A stretch of 64,000 bases of DNA from Acetobacteraceae bacterium (GCA_022842185.1 JALHQB010000010.1:31843-95842); one strand, 5' to 3'. Positions 53,055-62,639 are shown, counted from the stretch's first letter. The notes: generated from the letters alone by a model not told the origin. Numbers and translations are program-made.

Positions 53055-53789
53055 CTACGCGCCCGAACGGCCGATCGCCGCCAGTCGCTCCGCCGCCGTG
53101 TCGTCACCCTCGAAGCGCACCGCCGACTGGATGAATCGCGTCGCCTCCTCGATCTCACTGCGGAGGAGTGCCGCGGCAGGCTCAGCGTCACGCGCTCGCA
53201 GCGCCTCCAGGATCTCGCCATGCCGGTGTCGCATGCCACCCAGAATACCCCTTTGGCCGCGCATGGCCCCGAAGAGTGGCCCACGGCGCAGCCACAGCGT
53301 CTCAATCAGCCCAAGCAGCAGCGGGGCCTGTGCGGCGCGGTAGATGAGGAAGAGAAAATCCCGGTCCGCTGCCTGGATGATTTCCGCCTCGCTCGTCTCC
53401 CGAGCCGCGTCATGCGCGGACACCAATGCGGCAAGGGCGGCAAAGTCGGCCTCCGTCAGGTGCGGCGCCGCCCGGCGCACGGCGAGCGGCTCCAATTCCG
53501 CGCGGATGGCACTCAACTCGGCAAAGCCCGCGCGCGTCAGGCGTGGCACCACGGCGGTGCCTGACGGCAGCAGATCCACCGCCTGTTCCGCCGCCAGGCG
53601 CCGCAGTGCCGTCCGGGCCGGCATGGCACTCACGCCGAGCGCCGCCGCGACGCCGCGGATGGACAACCGGTCGCCTGGCAGCATCGTGCCCGTCACCAAC
53701 GCCCGGCGCAGCCGCCGATAGGCCATTTCGTCGAGGGCAAGCCCGTTCTCTTCCGAGGAAGGCAGAAAGGCCATGGCGCTTTTGGTCAT
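53055..53789 (-). CDS. GntR-family regulator with FCD domain
   Basis: A 244-residue FadR-subfamily regulator: N-terminal winged helix (LRRALVTGTMLPGDRLSIRG, VAAALGVSAMPARTALRRLA) and a C-terminal FCD helical ligand-binding domain (ELSAIRAELEPLAVRRAAPH). A perfect palindrome TGTGATCACA lies 3 bases upstream of ATG 53789. It diverges from the solute-binding/hydrolase/aminotransferase genes at 54014-59093, which it probably controls together with itself. Confidence 0.9.
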   Translation of the reverse strand: MTKSAMAFLPSSEENGLALDEMAYRRLRRALVTGTMLPGDRLSIRGVAAALGVSAMPARTALRRLAAEQAVDLLPSGTAVVPRLTRAGFAELSAIRAELEPLAVRRAAPHLTEADFAALAALVSAHDAARETSEAEIIQAADRDFLFLIYRAAQAPLLLGLIETLWLRRGPLFGAMRGQRGILGGMRHRHGEILEALRARDAEPAAALLRSEIEEATRFIQSAVRFEGDDTAAERLAAIGRSGA

Positions 53790-53791
53790 AG

Positions 53792-53801
53792 TGTGATCAC
53801 A
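53792..53801. promoter_or_regulatory. Palindrome next to the GntR gene start
   Basis: TGTGATCACA is a perfect 10-base palindrome within the divergent 224-base region, immediately before the GntR-type gene. It is placed to act as an autoregulatory operator. It could occur by chance. Confidence 0.45.
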
Positions 53802-54013
53802 TTTCTCTTGTCGTTGGAATCTCAGTCGGGCCGTGCGCGTCATCCTATGGGGGCTGGCCGGCTGAGCCCAAGCGACAAGATGATCCGACCGGAGGCAGCC
53901 AATGTCCGTCGTCGTGCCGCCCCACCGCTGGACCGCCAGCCCGTGAGCGGCGCCGTCACGGACCAGGTCGCGCCGCACGCCTGACATCAACGACAGAGCA
54001 AGGAGACCTCCGC

Positions 54014-55603
54014 ATGGAACGGCGCCATTTCATCGCCACCACCGCCGGCCTTGTCGCAGCCGGCAGCGCCCCTGCGCGGGCACAGCGCAGGGACCCGCGC
54101 GTGCTCCGCTTCGTTCCGCAGGCAAACCTCACGGCGCTCGATCCCATCTGGACCACGGCCGCGGTCACGTCCCTGCATGGCTACACCGTGTTCGACACGC
54201 TGTACGGCACCGACGATGCCGGGCGCATCCAGCCGCAGATGGCCGAAGGCCACACGCTGTCCGATGACGGGCTGACCTGGACCATCCGGCTGCGCGACGG
54301 CCTGTTCTGGCATGATGGCGAACGCGTGCTGGCACGCGACTGCACCGCCAGCCTGGAACGCTGGGCCAAGCGCGACGTGTTCGGTCAATCCCTTGCGGCC
54401 GTCGTCACGGAATGGGGCACGGCGGATGACCGCACGCTGCGCATCCGCCTGCGCAGCCCCTTCCCGCTGCTGCTGCAGGCCATCGGCAAGACCGCCTCGA
54501 ACATGCCGCTGATGATGCCCGAACGCCTCGCGCGGACCGACCCGTTCCGCCAGGTGACGGAGATGGTGGGTTCAGGCCCATACCGCTTCCTGAAGGATGA
54601 ATTCGTCTCAGGCAGCCGCGTGGGATACGCGAAGTTTGACCGATACGTGCCGCGGGCCGAACCGGCCCAGAACACCACCGGCGGCAAAGTCGCGCATTTC
54701 GAGCGCATCGAATGGCATGTCATGCCCGACAGCGCGACCGCGGCCGCCGCCTTGCAGGCTGGCGAGGTCGATTGGTGGGACCAGGTGAACCCGGACCTGT
54801 CGCCGCTGCTGCGCCGCCATCGTGACGTGCGCGTGGCGGTCAACGATCCGGCCGGATACATCGGCACGCTGCGCTTCAACCAACTGCACGCGCCCTTCGA
54901 CAAGGCCGCGGTGCGCCGCGCCATCCTGTATGCCGCCAACCAGGATGACTACCTGCGCGCCATCACCGGCAACGACCCGGAAATTTTCACCGAGTGCCAT
55001 TCCATGTGGCCCTGCGGCACCCCCTATGGCCGGGAAACCCAGCCGGCAGAGACGCGCGGCAACCCGCCCGACCTCGCGCGCGCCAAGCAGATGCTGCGCG
55101 ATGGCGGGTATCGCGGTGAGAAGGTGGTGGTCATCAATCCGTCCGACCTGCCCAGCATCGCGCCCTTTGGCTATGTCACGGCCGATCTGTTGAAGCGGCT
55201 CGATATGAATGTGGAGCTGGTCGATACCGATTGGGGTTCGGTGGTGCAGCGGCGCGCCAGCAAGGAACCGGTCGATCGCGGCGGCTGGAGCATCTTCCAC
55301 ACCTGGTGGCCCAGCCCATCGATCCAGAACCCTGCCATCACCCCCATCCTGCGCGGCCAGGGCGATCGCGGCTGGTTCGGCTGGTACAGCAACCCCCGTG
55401 TCGAGGAACTGGCCGGCCAATGGCTGCTCGCCCCCGATGAGGCAGGCCAGGCGCGGCTGGCGGAAGAGATCCAGCAGGAATCCTTCCGCGAAGTGCCGGT
55501 GGTGCCGCTGGGGCGGTACTTCATCCGCACCGCCTATCGCGCCGGGCTGACCGGCTTCCTGAAAAGCGCGTCCAGCTATCCGTGGAATGTGCGCTGGGGC
55601 TGA
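54014..55603 (+). CDS. Periplasmic solute-binding protein (SBP_bac_5 family)
   Basis: A 529-residue binding protein of the peptide/nickel/opine type ABC importers. The Tat-like or Sec signal MERRHFIATTAGLVAAGSAP contains a twin-Arg (RR) start. The core includes VFDTLYGTDDAGRIQPQMAE and GPYRFLKDEFVSGSRVGYAK. ATG 54014 has AAGGAGA upstream. No permease or ATPase genes follow. It begins the run regulated by the GntR gene. Confidence 0.9.
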   Translation: MERRHFIATTAGLVAAGSAPARAQRRDPRVLRFVPQANLTALDPIWTTAAVTSLHGYTVFDTLYGTDDAGRIQPQMAEGHTLSDDGLTWTIRLRDGLFWHDGERVLARDCTASLERWAKRDVFGQSLAAVVTEWGTADDRTLRIRLRSPFPLLLQAIGKTASNMPLMMPERLARTDPFRQVTEMVGSGPYRFLKDEFVSGSRVGYAKFDRYVPRAEPAQNTTGGKVAHFERIEWHVMPDSATAAAALQAGEVDWWDQVNPDLSPLLRRHRDVRVAVNDPAGYIGTLRFNQLHAPFDKAAVRRAILYAANQDDYLRAITGNDPEIFTECHSMWPCGTPYGRETQPAETRGNPPDLARAKQMLRDGGYRGEKVVVINPSDLPSIAPFGYVTADLLKRLDMNVELVDTDWGSVVQRRASKEPVDRGGWSIFHTWWPSPSIQNPAITPILRGQGDRGWFGWYSNPRVEELAGQWLLAPDEAGQARLAEEIQQESFREVPVVPLGRYFIRTAYRAGLTGFLKSASSYPWNVRWG

Positions 55604-55646
55604 CACCTGGCGCTGCACAGTATCGACGACGAGGAGACAGACGAGA

Positions 55647-56684
55647 ATGCGACTCACGCGAGACGACATGCGCGGCAAGGCCCAGACCGTGCTGGGGCTG
55701 GTCGATCCGGCCGAGCTCGGCCCGACGCTCATGCATGAACACCTGATCTGGAACATCACCCACCCCGACAAGCGCCAGCCGGTCAGCAGCGGACCCGATC
55801 ACGGGCAGTATTGGGACCTGCTGAACAGCCATGTCTCGGACATCCGCAACACCACCCAGAAGGACCGCGCCGTCGCCACCCGCGCCACGCAGGAAATGGT
55901 GGATGCCGGCGGCAAGACGGTGGTGGAACTGACCATCGGCGGACTGGAACCGGACCCGGAGGGCCTGGCCCAGGTCGCGCGGGACACCGGCGCGCATATC
56001 GTCATGGGCTGCGGGCACTACGTCCATTCGTACCAGGACCCGGCCAACCACAGCCGCAGCATCGACAGCTTCGCCAAGGAGATGATCGACCAGGTGCAGC
56101 AGGGTGCCTGGGGCACCGATGTGCGCGCCGGCATCGTGGGTGAGATCGGCTGCGAATGGCCGTGGACCGACCTTGAAAAGCGCGTCCTCGCGGGGGCTGT
56201 CATCGCGCAGCAGGAAACCGGTGCGTCACTGACCATCCACCCGGCGCGGCATGAAGACCATCCGTGGATGCTGGTGGAGTTCTTGAAGGAGCACGGCGCC
56301 GACCTGTCGCGCACCATCATCGACCACATCGACCGCACCATCTTCGACGATGACCGGCTGTTCCGCCTGGCCGATGCGGGCGTGATCCTGGAATGGGACC
56401 TGTTCGGGCAGGAGAACACCTACTACGCCCATTCCGACATCGACATGCCCAATGACGGGATGCGGCTGCGCACCATCCGCCGCGCCATCGACCGCGGGCA
56501 TCTGGATCAGATCGTGATCAGCCACGACATCTGCCACACCATCCAGTTCAGCGAATGGGGCGGGCATGGCTATGCCCACATCCAGAAGAAGGTGCTGCCG
56601 CATATGCGCAAACGCGGCTGGACCGAGGCCGAGATCGACGCCGTCATGGTCGGCAATCCGCGCCGGCTGCTGACGTTTATCTGA
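55647..56684 (+). CDS. Phosphotriesterase-family metal hydrolase
   Basis: A 345-residue TIM-barrel amidohydrolase of the phosphotriesterase-related group. Metal ligands: the HxH pair in LMHEHLIWN, a Glu in GIVGEIGCEWP at the position of the carbamylated Lys in true phosphotriesterases (as in E. coli PHP), His in LTIHPARHEDH and IIDHIDRT, and Asp in VISHDICH. Function is probably a lactonase or another hydrolase, not a phosphotriesterase. ATG 55647 with GAGGAGA upstream; 43 bases after the binding protein. Confidence 0.88.
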   Translation: MRLTRDDMRGKAQTVLGLVDPAELGPTLMHEHLIWNITHPDKRQPVSSGPDHGQYWDLLNSHVSDIRNTTQKDRAVATRATQEMVDAGGKTVVELTIGGLEPDPEGLAQVARDTGAHIVMGCGHYVHSYQDPANHSRSIDSFAKEMIDQVQQGAWGTDVRAGIVGEIGCEWPWTDLEKRVLAGAVIAQQETGASLTIHPARHEDHPWMLVEFLKEHGADLSRTIIDHIDRTIFDDDRLFRLADAGVILEWDLFGQENTYYAHSDIDMPNDGMRLRTIRRAIDRGHLDQIVISHDICHTIQFSEWGGHGYAHIQKKVLPHMRKRGWTEAEIDAVMVGNPRRLLTFI

Positions 56685-56748
56685 ACGCCCATCCATCCCG
56701 CCGCGACCAGCGGCGGGATGGCCATCACCGATCTAGGGAGAAACGCCC

Positions 56749-58077
56749 ATGAGCGCCGCCCGCGACATCAAGCGCAACAGCCTGGACCTGCCCGGCGCGG
56801 TCGAGGCCGCGCGCACCGCCTATGCCGCCGCCCGCCCGCGCAGCGCCGCGCTGCACGAGCAGGCGCTGGAGGTGCTGGGCGGCGGCAACACCCGCACCGT
56901 CATCGCCTATGGCCCCTTCCCCACCGCCATGGCGCGCGGGGAGGATTGCCGGCTGTGGGACATCGACGACCACGCCTATCTGGATCTGTGCGGCGAATAC
57001 ACCGCCGGGCTGTTCGGCCATTCCGAACCGCGCATCCATGCCGTGCTGCATGACGTGCTGCGCCGGGGCATCAACTTCGCCTCGGTCGGGCCGGGTGAGG
57101 AGAAGCTGGCGCGCATCATCTGCGGGCGCTTCCCGTCGATCGACCGCGTGCGCTTCACCAACAGCGGCACCGAAGGCAATCTGATGGCCCTGACGGCGGC
57201 GCGCGCCTTCACCGGCCGCGGCACCATCATGGCCTTCCGCGGTGGGTATCACGGCGGCGTGCTGACCTTCCCGGTGGTGGGGTCCAGCCCGGCCACCCTG
57301 CCGCTGCCCTTCGCGATGGCGGATTACAACGACATCGAGAGCGCGACGACGGTTGCCCGCGCCAACGCCGCCGACCTCGCCGCGATCATCGTGGAACCGA
57401 TGCAGGGTTCGGGCGGCTGCCTGCCGGCGCGGCCGGAATTCCTCTCGGCGCTGCGCGACCTCGCGACCGAAACCGGCGCGGTGCTGATCTTCGATGAGGT
57501 GATGACCAGCCGCCACTCCGGCGGCGGGATGCAGGCGCGGCTCGGCATCACGCCCGATATGACGACGCTGGGCAAATACATCGCCGGTGGCATGTCCTTC
57601 GGTGCCTTCGGCGGGCGCGCCGACATCATGGCGCAGTTCGGCGGCAAGCTCAGCCACGCCGGCACCTTCAACAACAACGTGCTGTCCATGTCGGCCGGCG
57701 GCGTGGCGATGGGCGAGATCTTCACCGCCGAGATCGCCGAGGCCCACTACCAGCGCGGCGAGGCGCTGCGCGCGCGGCTGAACGCCGTCTGCGCGGCCAA
57801 GGGCGTAGCGATGGGCTTCACCGGCCTGGGGTCGATGCTGACGGTACAGTTCCGCACGCCGCTGCCCGACCAGCCCTGGGTGGCCATACCGCGCGAGGAA
57901 CAGCTGCGTGAGTTGTTCTTCTTCGACATGATGGAGGCCGGCATCTACCTCGCCCGGCGCGGCATGGTGGCGCTGAGCCTGCCGGTCAGCGACGCCGATC
58001 TGGACCGCTTTGTCGCCGCGGTCGAGGCATTCGCCGCCAACCGCGCGGACCTTCTGGCGATGGAACCCGCGGCATGA
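56749..58077 (+). CDS. Class III aminotransferase (glutamate-1-semialdehyde aminomutase-like)
   Basis: A 442-residue PLP enzyme. The PLP Lys is in MTTLGKYIAGGMSFGAFGG; other blocks are RFTNSGTEGNLMALTAARAF, IIVEPMQGSGGCLPARPEFL and AVLIFDEVMTSRH. Such enzymes aminate or isomerise small amino acids. It is not the hemL of the five-carbon route by context, since hemA is present. ATG 56749 follows AGGGAGA. It overlaps the next gene. Confidence 0.88.
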   Translation: MSAARDIKRNSLDLPGAVEAARTAYAAARPRSAALHEQALEVLGGGNTRTVIAYGPFPTAMARGEDCRLWDIDDHAYLDLCGEYTAGLFGHSEPRIHAVLHDVLRRGINFASVGPGEEKLARIICGRFPSIDRVRFTNSGTEGNLMALTAARAFTGRGTIMAFRGGYHGGVLTFPVVGSSPATLPLPFAMADYNDIESATTVARANAADLAAIIVEPMQGSGGCLPARPEFLSALRDLATETGAVLIFDEVMTSRHSGGGMQARLGITPDMTTLGKYIAGGMSFGAFGGRADIMAQFGGKLSHAGTFNNNVLSMSAGGVAMGEIFTAEIAEAHYQRGEALRARLNAVCAAKGVAMGFTGLGSMLTVQFRTPLPDQPWVAIPREEQLRELFFFDMMEAGIYLARRGMVALSLPVSDADLDRFVAAVEAFAANRADLLAMEPAA

Positions 58078-59093
58078 TGCACAAGACCCTGTTCGCCGGC
58101 CTGCTCGCCGGCCTGATGTCCTTGGCCGCCCCCGCCTTCGCGGGCGCGACCTTCGATGCGGTGCGCCAGAACGGCGCCGTCCGCTGCGGCGTGACCAGCG
58201 GCGTGGCCGGCATGGCGCGCCCTGATTCACGCGGCCGCTGGGTCGGGCTGCATGCCGACATCTGCCGCGCCATCGCCGCCGCCGCGCTGGGCGACGCCGA
58301 GAAGGTGCGCTTCGTGCCGTTGACCGCGCAGAGCCGCTTCACCGCGCTGCAAAGTGGTGAGGTCGATGTGCTGGTCTACATCACCGCACTGACGCTGACG
58401 CGTGACGCGACGCTCGGGCTCAACCAGGTGGTGCCGTATTTCTATACCGGCCAGGGCTTCCTGGTGCGGCGCAGCCTGAACGTGGCGCGGGCCGCTGAAC
58501 TGGATGGCGCGACGGTCTGCGCCACCCAGGGCAGCGTCATCGAGCGCAACCTGGCGGATTTCGCGCAGCGCGCGGGCATTCGCCTGACCACCATCGCCTT
58601 CGACACGCAGCCCAGCGTGATCACGGCGTTCCTCGCGGGGCGCTGCGATGCGATCAGCAACGACATGATCAGCCTCAGCGCCAATCGCTTGTCCGCACCC
58701 AACCCCAACGACTTCCTGCTGCTGCCGGACCTGATCGCGAAGGAACCGCAGGGTGCGCTGGTCCGCAACGGCGATGCGGAATGGGCGACGCTGGTGCGCT
58801 GGACGATCTTCGCGCTGATCCAGGCCGAGGAATTCGGCCTGACGCAGCAGAATGTGGAGGCGACGCGCGCCAGCACCGCCGACCCGGAGATCCGCCGCTT
58901 CCTCGGTCTGAGCGAGAATGTCGGCGCCGGCTTCGGCATCCGGGACGACTGGGCCTTCCAGGTCGTGCGGCAGGTCGGTGACTATGGGACTTTGTATGAC
59001 CGCCATGTCGGCGTGCACGGCCTCGGCTTGGATCGCGGCCTGAACCGCCTTTGGAACAAGGGTGGCCTTCTGATGAGCTGGCTCTGGCAATGA
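58077..59093 (+). CDS. Amino-acid-type periplasmic binding protein (SBP_bac_3 family)
   Basis: A 338-residue binding protein for polar amino acids or related compounds. Signal peptide with hydrophobic core GLLAGLMSLAAPAFA is followed by a mature start. Family pattern: VRCGVTSGVAGMARPDSRGR, GLHADICRAIAAAALGD, SGEVDVLVYITALTLTRDA. Two ATGs are adjacent (58074, 58077); 58074 overlaps the aminotransferase stop. Again no permease follows, so it must work with transporters encoded elsewhere. Confidence 0.88.
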   Translation: MHKTLFAGLLAGLMSLAAPAFAGATFDAVRQNGAVRCGVTSGVAGMARPDSRGRWVGLHADICRAIAAAALGDAEKVRFVPLTAQSRFTALQSGEVDVLVYITALTLTRDATLGLNQVVPYFYTGQGFLVRRSLNVARAAELDGATVCATQGSVIERNLADFAQRAGIRLTTIAFDTQPSVITAFLAGRCDAISNDMISLSANRLSAPNPNDFLLLPDLIAKEPQGALVRNGDAEWATLVRWTIFALIQAEEFGLTQQNVEATRASTADPEIRRFLGLSENVGAGFGIRDDWAFQVVRQVGDYGTLYDRHVGVHGLGLDRGLNRLWNKGGLLMSWLWQ

Positions 59094-59221
59094 TCAAGGC
59101 ACCTTTGGAAACCTTGGTTTTGGTGCTCAACGCCGTCGGTCGCTGCCAAGCTCAATGCCCCCTTCTTCGCATTTGACCGGGTAAGGACCCCGCTGCGCGG
59201 CAAGCGCCAAAGTCCCGCGGT

Positions 59222-59273
59222 CCAGGGACCCGTTGGTCCCTGGCGGGGTGGTTTGGAGGGGCAGCGCCCCTCC
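59222..59273. repeat. Two REP-like hairpins (family shared with 62640-62691)
   Basis: CCAGGGACC/GGTCCCTGG (59222-59230, 59235-59243) and GGAGGGGC/GCCCCTCC (59255-59262, 59266-59273) are perfect hairpins. The block GGGGTGG-TTGGAGGGGC-loop-GCCCCTCCA is shared, in opposite orientation, with 62640-62691. They lie between the convergent SBP_bac_3 and MFS genes, and may serve as a bidirectional terminator. Confidence 0.65.
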
Positions 59274-59343
59274 ATTCTTCGCGCCTATTGAGCAGACCCC
59301 CTCCAACAGCGGCCGCGCCCCCCTTCCCAATTCCTTGCCGACC

Positions 59344-60555
59344 TCACGCCGCAACCCCGGCTGGCAACCGCCGCAGCCGCACCAGCGCCGACACCAGCAC
59401 CACTAGCACCGACGCTGCGAAACCCGCCGCCGCCAGCCAGAGCCCCGCGGCCGGCCCGGACGCCGCCGCCAGCGCGCCACCGGCCAGTGCCCCGATCGGC
59501 CGGACGCCATAGATCGCGACCTGCAACACCGCCCCCACCCGCCCCAGCATCGCCGGGGGTGTCACGATCTGGCGGATGCCGGTCTGGCAGATCAGCCACA
59601 TCATCGGCCCGAAGCCGACCAGGAAGAGCGCCACGAAGGGCAGCACCACGCCCCCGGCCGGCGCAGCCAGCAGCAGTATCGGCGCCGCGACCGAAAGCCC
59701 CGGCCCGGCGACCAGCACCGCATTCGGTCCGAAATGCTGCTGCACCCCGGCCGCGAGGGCCGCCCCGGCGATCATCCCCGCGCCATACCCCGCCTGCGCC
59801 AGGCCCAGCCGGGCCGGGTCCAGCCCCAGCGGACCCAGCGCGAAGGGCACGATCGCCGCCAGCAAGGCAAAGAAGGCGAAGTTCCAGGCCAGGGCGCAGC
59901 CGAAGATGCCGCGCAGCAACGGCTGGCGCAGGACGAATCGCGCGCCTTCAGCCAGTTGGGCGCGGATCAGCGGGCGGGCGGCGACCACCGGCGCAGCACC
60001 GCGCGGCAGGCGCCGCGCCGCCTCGAAGGCAAACAGCGCCGCCAGGACGGCCAGGCCATAGGCCATCACCGGCATGCTCCACCCCGCCAGCACCCCGGCC
60101 AGCGGCGGCGCGGCGAGGCTTGCCGCGGCGCGCGCCACTTCCAGCCGCGCATTGCCCGAGGCGAGGGCGTCGCGCGATACGAATTCAGGCACCAGGCTGC
60201 CGGCCGCCAGAACGAACAGAACAGTCCCGCAGGCGGCGATGAAGGTTGCCAGGCCGAGCAGCGCCGCCCAGCCGCCGATCGCCGCCGGAAGCGCGCAAGC
60301 CGCTCCCGCCGCCGCTGCTAGGGTCGCCACGCTGACCAGCCGGGCGCGGGAGAAGCGATCCACCAACAGCCCCGCCGGCAGCGAGAAGACGAGCCATGCC
60401 AACGCCTGGGCCGCCAGCAACGCGCCGACCAGCCCCGGCCCGGCGCCGAGCGCGAGGACCGCCGTCAGCGGCAGTGCCGCCATCGCCAGCTGGTCGGCGC
60501 CATGCAGGCCCAGCGCCGCGATCGACAGGCGATTCAGGGGATGGACATGGATCAT
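59344..60555 (-). CDS. Major facilitator superfamily transporter
   Basis: A 403-residue 12-helix MFS exporter-like protein (MFS_3/enterobactin-type look). Features: LPAGLLVDRFSRARLVSVAT, the cytoplasmic loop between helices 2 and 3, and WNFAFFALLAAIVPFALGPL. ATG 60555 (MIHVHPLNRL). Substrate unknown. It is separated from galU by a 291-base region carrying a large inverted repeat. Confidence 0.88.
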   Translation of the reverse strand: MIHVHPLNRLSIAALGLHGADQLAMAALPLTAVLALGAGPGLVGALLAAQALAWLVFSLPAGLLVDRFSRARLVSVATLAAAAGAACALPAAIGGWAALLGLATFIAACGTVLFVLAAGSLVPEFVSRDALASGNARLEVARAAASLAAPPLAGVLAGWSMPVMAYGLAVLAALFAFEAARRLPRGAAPVVAARPLIRAQLAEGARFVLRQPLLRGIFGCALAWNFAFFALLAAIVPFALGPLGLDPARLGLAQAGYGAGMIAGAALAAGVQQHFGPNAVLVAGPGLSVAAPILLLAAPAGGVVLPFVALFLVGFGPMMWLICQTGIRQIVTPPAMLGRVGAVLQVAIYGVRPIGALAGGALAAASGPAAGLWLAAAGFAASVLVVLVSALVRLRRLPAGVAA

Positions 60556-60676
60556 GCGACAGGCTCCAGCGCGGTGCGGCCTGCGTGCCACGCCACGCAA
60601 CCGTCCCGCCTCCCGCCCGTTGCGTTGGGATGTACGAGGCTGCTTGCAAACGGCCGAAAGGCGCATTTGCAGCGCC

Positions 60677-60755
60677 GGCACCGGGCCGCGGCCCCACCCG
60701 GCCACCCGACAGCGTATCCCGGATGGGTGGCCGGGTGGGGCTGCGGGCCGGTGCC
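60677..60755. repeat. Large inverted repeat upstream of galU
   Basis: Two 31-base arms (60677-60707 and 60725-60755) are complementary except at two positions, around a 17-base loop. The element lies between the divergent MFS gene and galU. It has the size and form of a small REP/BIME-like element or a transcriptional attenuator. No coding is seen in it. Confidence 0.8.
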
Positions 60756-60846
60756 GGTCCTTCAATTGGACTCGAAGCGCCTTACTCGCGTCCAAGGTAC
60801 ATGCTTTGCTAGAACCACACGAGACTGGATCGGGGATTCGCCTGCC

Positions 60847-61719
60847 GTGCCAATCAAGCCACTCAAGAAAGCCGTGCTGCCTGTCGCGGGCCTCGGGACC
60901 CGCTTCCTGCCCGCCACCAAGGCGATGGCCAAGGAAATGCTGCCGGTGGTGGACAAGCCGCTGATCCAATACGCGGTGGAGGAAGCCCGCGCGGCGGGGA
61001 TCGAGCAGTTCTGCTTCATCACCGGCCGCGGCAAGACCGCCATCGTCGAGCATTTCGACGTCGCCTACGAACTGGAACGCACGCTGGAGGCACGGCACAA
61101 GACCGCCGAGCTGGAGGCGTTGCGCGCCCAGGCCATGACGCCGGGTTCGATCGTGACGGTGCGCCAGCAGGTGCCGATGGGCCTGGGCCACGCAATCTGG
61201 TGTGCGCGGTCCTTCGTCGGCGATGACCCCTTCGCCATCCTGCTGCCCGACGACCTGATGATGTGCGACGTCTCCTGCACAGCGCAGCTCGCGGCGGCCT
61301 ACAAGGAATCCGAGGGCAACGTCGTCGCCATCGAGGAAGTGCCGATGGACCGCGTCAACCGCTATGGCGTGCTGGACGTGGCCGAGGACAAGGGCCGGCT
61401 GGTGTCGGTGAAGGGGTTGGTCGAAAAGCCGCCGGTCGATCAGGCGCCATCGAACCTGACGATCATCGGCCGCTATGTGCTGATGCCGGAGGTCATGGGC
61501 TTCCTGGCCAAGCTGGAAAAGGGCGCGGGCGGCGAGGTCCAGTTGACCGACGCCATGGCCAAGCTGATCGGCACGCAGCCGTTCCACGGCCTGCGGTATG
61601 AGGGCAAGCGTTTCGATTGCGGCGACAAGGCCGGGTATCTGGAAGCCCAGGTCGCATTCGCCCTGAAGCGGCCGGACCTCGCCCCCGCCATGCAGGAGAT
61701 CCTGAAGACCTATGGCTGA
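60847..61719 (+). CDS. galU: UTP-glucose-1-phosphate uridylyltransferase
   Basis: A 290-residue nucleotidyltransferase producing UDP-glucose. Family signature: AVLPVAGLGTRFLPATKAMA, KEMLPVVDKPLIQYAVEEA, and EKPPVDQAPSNLTIIGRYVL. GTG 60847 (VPIKPLKKAVLPVAG) is the start, preceded by GGGG. Length is normal. It overlaps the following deacetylase by 8 bases, suggesting a two-gene operon. Confidence 0.94.
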   Translation: MPIKPLKKAVLPVAGLGTRFLPATKAMAKEMLPVVDKPLIQYAVEEARAAGIEQFCFITGRGKTAIVEHFDVAYELERTLEARHKTAELEALRAQAMTPGSIVTVRQQVPMGLGHAIWCARSFVGDDPFAILLPDDLMMCDVSCTAQLAAAYKESEGNVVAIEEVPMDRVNRYGVLDVAEDKGRLVSVKGLVEKPPVDQAPSNLTIIGRYVLMPEVMGFLAKLEKGAGGEVQLTDAMAKLIGTQPFHGLRYEGKRFDCGDKAGYLEAQVAFALKRPDLAPAMQEILKTYG

Positions 61720-62635
61720 GGGCGCGCTGCCGGGCGGGATGCCGCCTGCGGACCGGGACCTTGCCGGCTATGGCCGCAAGCCGCCCGATGCGGCCTGGCC
61801 CGGGGGCGCCCGCGTCGCCGTATCCTTCGTCGTGAATGTCGAGGAAGGCGCCGAACTGTCGATCGGCAGCGGTGACGAGCGCAACGAGAGCGGCCCCGAG
61901 ACGGGACAGCTGGTGCAAGGCGCGCCCGATCCCTGCATGGAGACGCATTTCGCCTATGGGTCGCGCGTGGCGATCTGGCGCGTGCTGGACGCCTTCGACG
62001 CCCATGGGATGAAGGCGACGTTCAATTCCTGCGGCAGGGCGGTGGCGATGACCCCGGTGCTCGCCTCCGACCCCGCCGCCCGCGGCCATGAAGTAAGCGC
62101 CCATGGCTGGCGGTGGGAAATGCACGCCAACATGGATGAGGTAACCGAGCGCGCCGTCATCGCCAAGACCGTGGCGGTGCTGGGCGAGGCCGCCGGAAGC
62201 CGCCCGGTGGGCTGGCACACCAAATCCGCGCCATCGGCGAATACGCGGCGGCTTCTTCTGGAAGATGGCGGGTTCCTGTACGATTCGGACGCCTATGATG
62301 ACGACCTGCCGCGGCTGGTCCCCGGCGCAGGCGGGCGACCGCATGTCATCCTGCCCTATGCCTTCGACACGAACGACATGCGCTTCCGCCCCGGCCAGGG
62401 CTTCGTCTTCGCCGAGGATTTCTCCCGCTATTGCATCGCCGCCTTCGACCGGTTGATGCAGGAAGGCGGGCGGATGATGTCGATCGGGCTACATCTGCGC
62501 ACCATCGGGCGGCCGGCGCGGATCGGCGGGCTGGAGCAGATTCTTGAACACATCGCCAAGGCCGGCGATGCGGTCTGGGTGGCGCGGCGAAGGGATATCG
62601 CGCAGCATTGGTTGGACCGGTTCGGGCGGCGCTGA
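61712..62635 (+). CDS. Polysaccharide deacetylase / PuuE-like allantoinase family protein
   Basis: A 307-residue NodB-type hydrolase. Motifs: VAVSFVVNVEEGAELSIG, MKATFNSCGRAVAMTP, GHEVSAHGWRWEMHANM and GWHTKSAPSANTRRLLLEDG. The PuuE group includes metal-independent allantoinases; acid motifs differ from classic deacetylases, so either activity is possible. ATG 61712 lies inside the galU end. Confidence 0.85.
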   Translation: MAEGALPGGMPPADRDLAGYGRKPPDAAWPGGARVAVSFVVNVEEGAELSIGSGDERNESGPETGQLVQGAPDPCMETHFAYGSRVAIWRVLDAFDAHGMKATFNSCGRAVAMTPVLASDPAARGHEVSAHGWRWEMHANMDEVTERAVIAKTVAVLGEAAGSRPVGWHTKSAPSANTRRLLLEDGGFLYDSDAYDDDLPRLVPGAGGRPHVILPYAFDTNDMRFRPGQGFVFAEDFSRYCIAAFDRLMQEGGRMMSIGLHLRTIGRPARIGGLEQILEHIAKAGDAVWVARRRDIAQHWLDRFGRR

Positions 62636-62639
62636 AGGT

